DNA of 6,503 nt from Candidatus Bipolaricaulota bacterium. GTDB lineage: Bacteria > Bipolaricaulota > Bipolaricaulia > M55B111. The notes under the pieces were generated by a model that worked only from the letters and a program-made list of their open reading frames with translations, did no database searches and had not been told where the DNA came from. Made by a program: the position numbers and the translations under genes. Every line of letters begins with the position of its first letter. Within the stretch, counting starts at the first letter, position 1. The stretch covers positions 1-6,503 of the forward strand of contig JAGXLQ010000078.1 of assembly GCA_018334595.1 (NCBI GenBank), given 5' to 3'. This document shows, one piece after another, positions 6,116 through 6,503 of the stretch.

Positions 6116-6503
6116 GTGAGTTTCCTCGATACTCTTGTCAAGAAACGAAACGGTGAGAAACTTTCAGCCTCTGAAATCAATCGCCTGGTAGAAAACTACG
6201 TATCCGGGGATATACCCGACTACCAGATGTCTGCCTTCTTAATGGCAATCTACTTTAATTCACTGGATCGGGAAGAGACGGTACAGCTCACTACCAGCAT
6301 GGCAAACTCGGGCAGACAACTCGACCTCTCTTCAGTCGAGGGGTTCAAGGTTGACAAGCACTCGAGCGGGGGCGTAGGGGACACTGTTTCTCTGATTCTT
6401 GTCCCTCTGGTGGCCACAACCGGGCTAAAAATAGGCAAACTCTCGGGTCGAGGTCTGGGGCACACGGGGGGAACTATCGACAAGCTGGAGTCGATACCGG
6501 GGT
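6116..6503 (+). CDS. deoA: Thymidine / pyrimidine-nucleoside phosphorylase, 3'-truncated by window edge
   Basis: This enzyme splits thymidine (and, in pyrimidine-nucleoside phosphorylases, also uridine and deoxyuridine) with phosphate, giving free base and (deoxy)ribose-1-phosphate. The first 129 residues are visible, of about 430-440 in the family. The helical N-terminus includes ASEINRLVENYVSGDIPDYQMSAFLMAIY (18-46). The phosphate-site motif KHSSGGVGD is at 81-89 and the family signature SGRGLGHTGGTIDKLE at 110-125. The usual KHSTGG is KHSSGG here, a conservative change. The GTG start follows GAGGG (6101-6105) by ten bases and begins five bases after the permease 2 stop, so it is in the transporter operon. 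The base-recognition residues lie beyond the window, so thymidine-only (deoA) versus broad pyrimidine specificity (pdp) is unresolved. The archaeal-type AMP phosphorylase is unlikely, because its extra N-terminal domain is missing. Confidence 0.95.
   Translation, partial: MSFLDTLVKKRNGEKLSASEINRLVENYVSGDIPDYQMSAFLMAIYFNSLDREETVQLTTSMANSGRQLDLSSVEGFKVDKHSSGGVGDTVSLILVPLVATTGLKIGKLSGRGLGHTGGTIDKLESIPG

Overview
The window carries one co-directional (+ strand) stretch of bacterial DNA: the 3' two-thirds of dnaA, a small free-standing lipoyl/biotinyl-type carrier domain, and then a nucleoside uptake and salvage cluster that runs off the right edge. DnaA makes the host a bacterium. The substrate-binding protein has a type-I signal peptide ending in an Ala-Ser-Ala cleavage site and contains no cysteine. 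It therefore looks like a soluble periplasmic protein rather than a lipoprotein, which points towards a diderm cell. The seven proteins contain one cysteine in about 2,020 residues, and the ATPase has 99 Asp+Glu against 48 Lys+Arg. Both fit a salt-adapted host, possibly an uncultured lineage, but no phylum can be fixed from this window.

Layout: 1-710 dnaA (5' end missing). 711-931 is non-coding and holds a tandem CCTACTAA repeat and a plausible sigma70-type promoter. 932-1174 encodes an 80-residue single lipoyl-type domain with an unusual T-M-K-S modification site. 1175-1291 is a leader with an unassigned perfect Shine-Dalgarno sequence. 1292-2500 encodes a BMP-family (PnrA/TmpC-like) nucleoside-binding protein. 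2513-2549 is a strong intrinsic terminator. 2553-4100 encodes a two-NBD ABC ATPase. 4123-5199 and 5202-6110 encode the two permeases. 6116 to the right edge encodes the start of a thymidine/pyrimidine-nucleoside phosphorylase.

Inferred logic: the binding protein captures nucleosides outside the inner membrane, the two permeases and the double ATPase import them, and the phosphorylase splits imported pyrimidine nucleosides into base plus (deoxy)ribose-1-phosphate. The terminator directly behind the binding-protein gene probably gives more binding protein than membrane complex. The transporter architecture is the well-known nucleoside (BMP/NupNOPQ-type) one. I do not see a wholly new system. 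The least explained elements are the orphan lipoyl-type carrier, the unassigned Shine-Dalgarno in the leader, and the terminator placed against the ATPase start.
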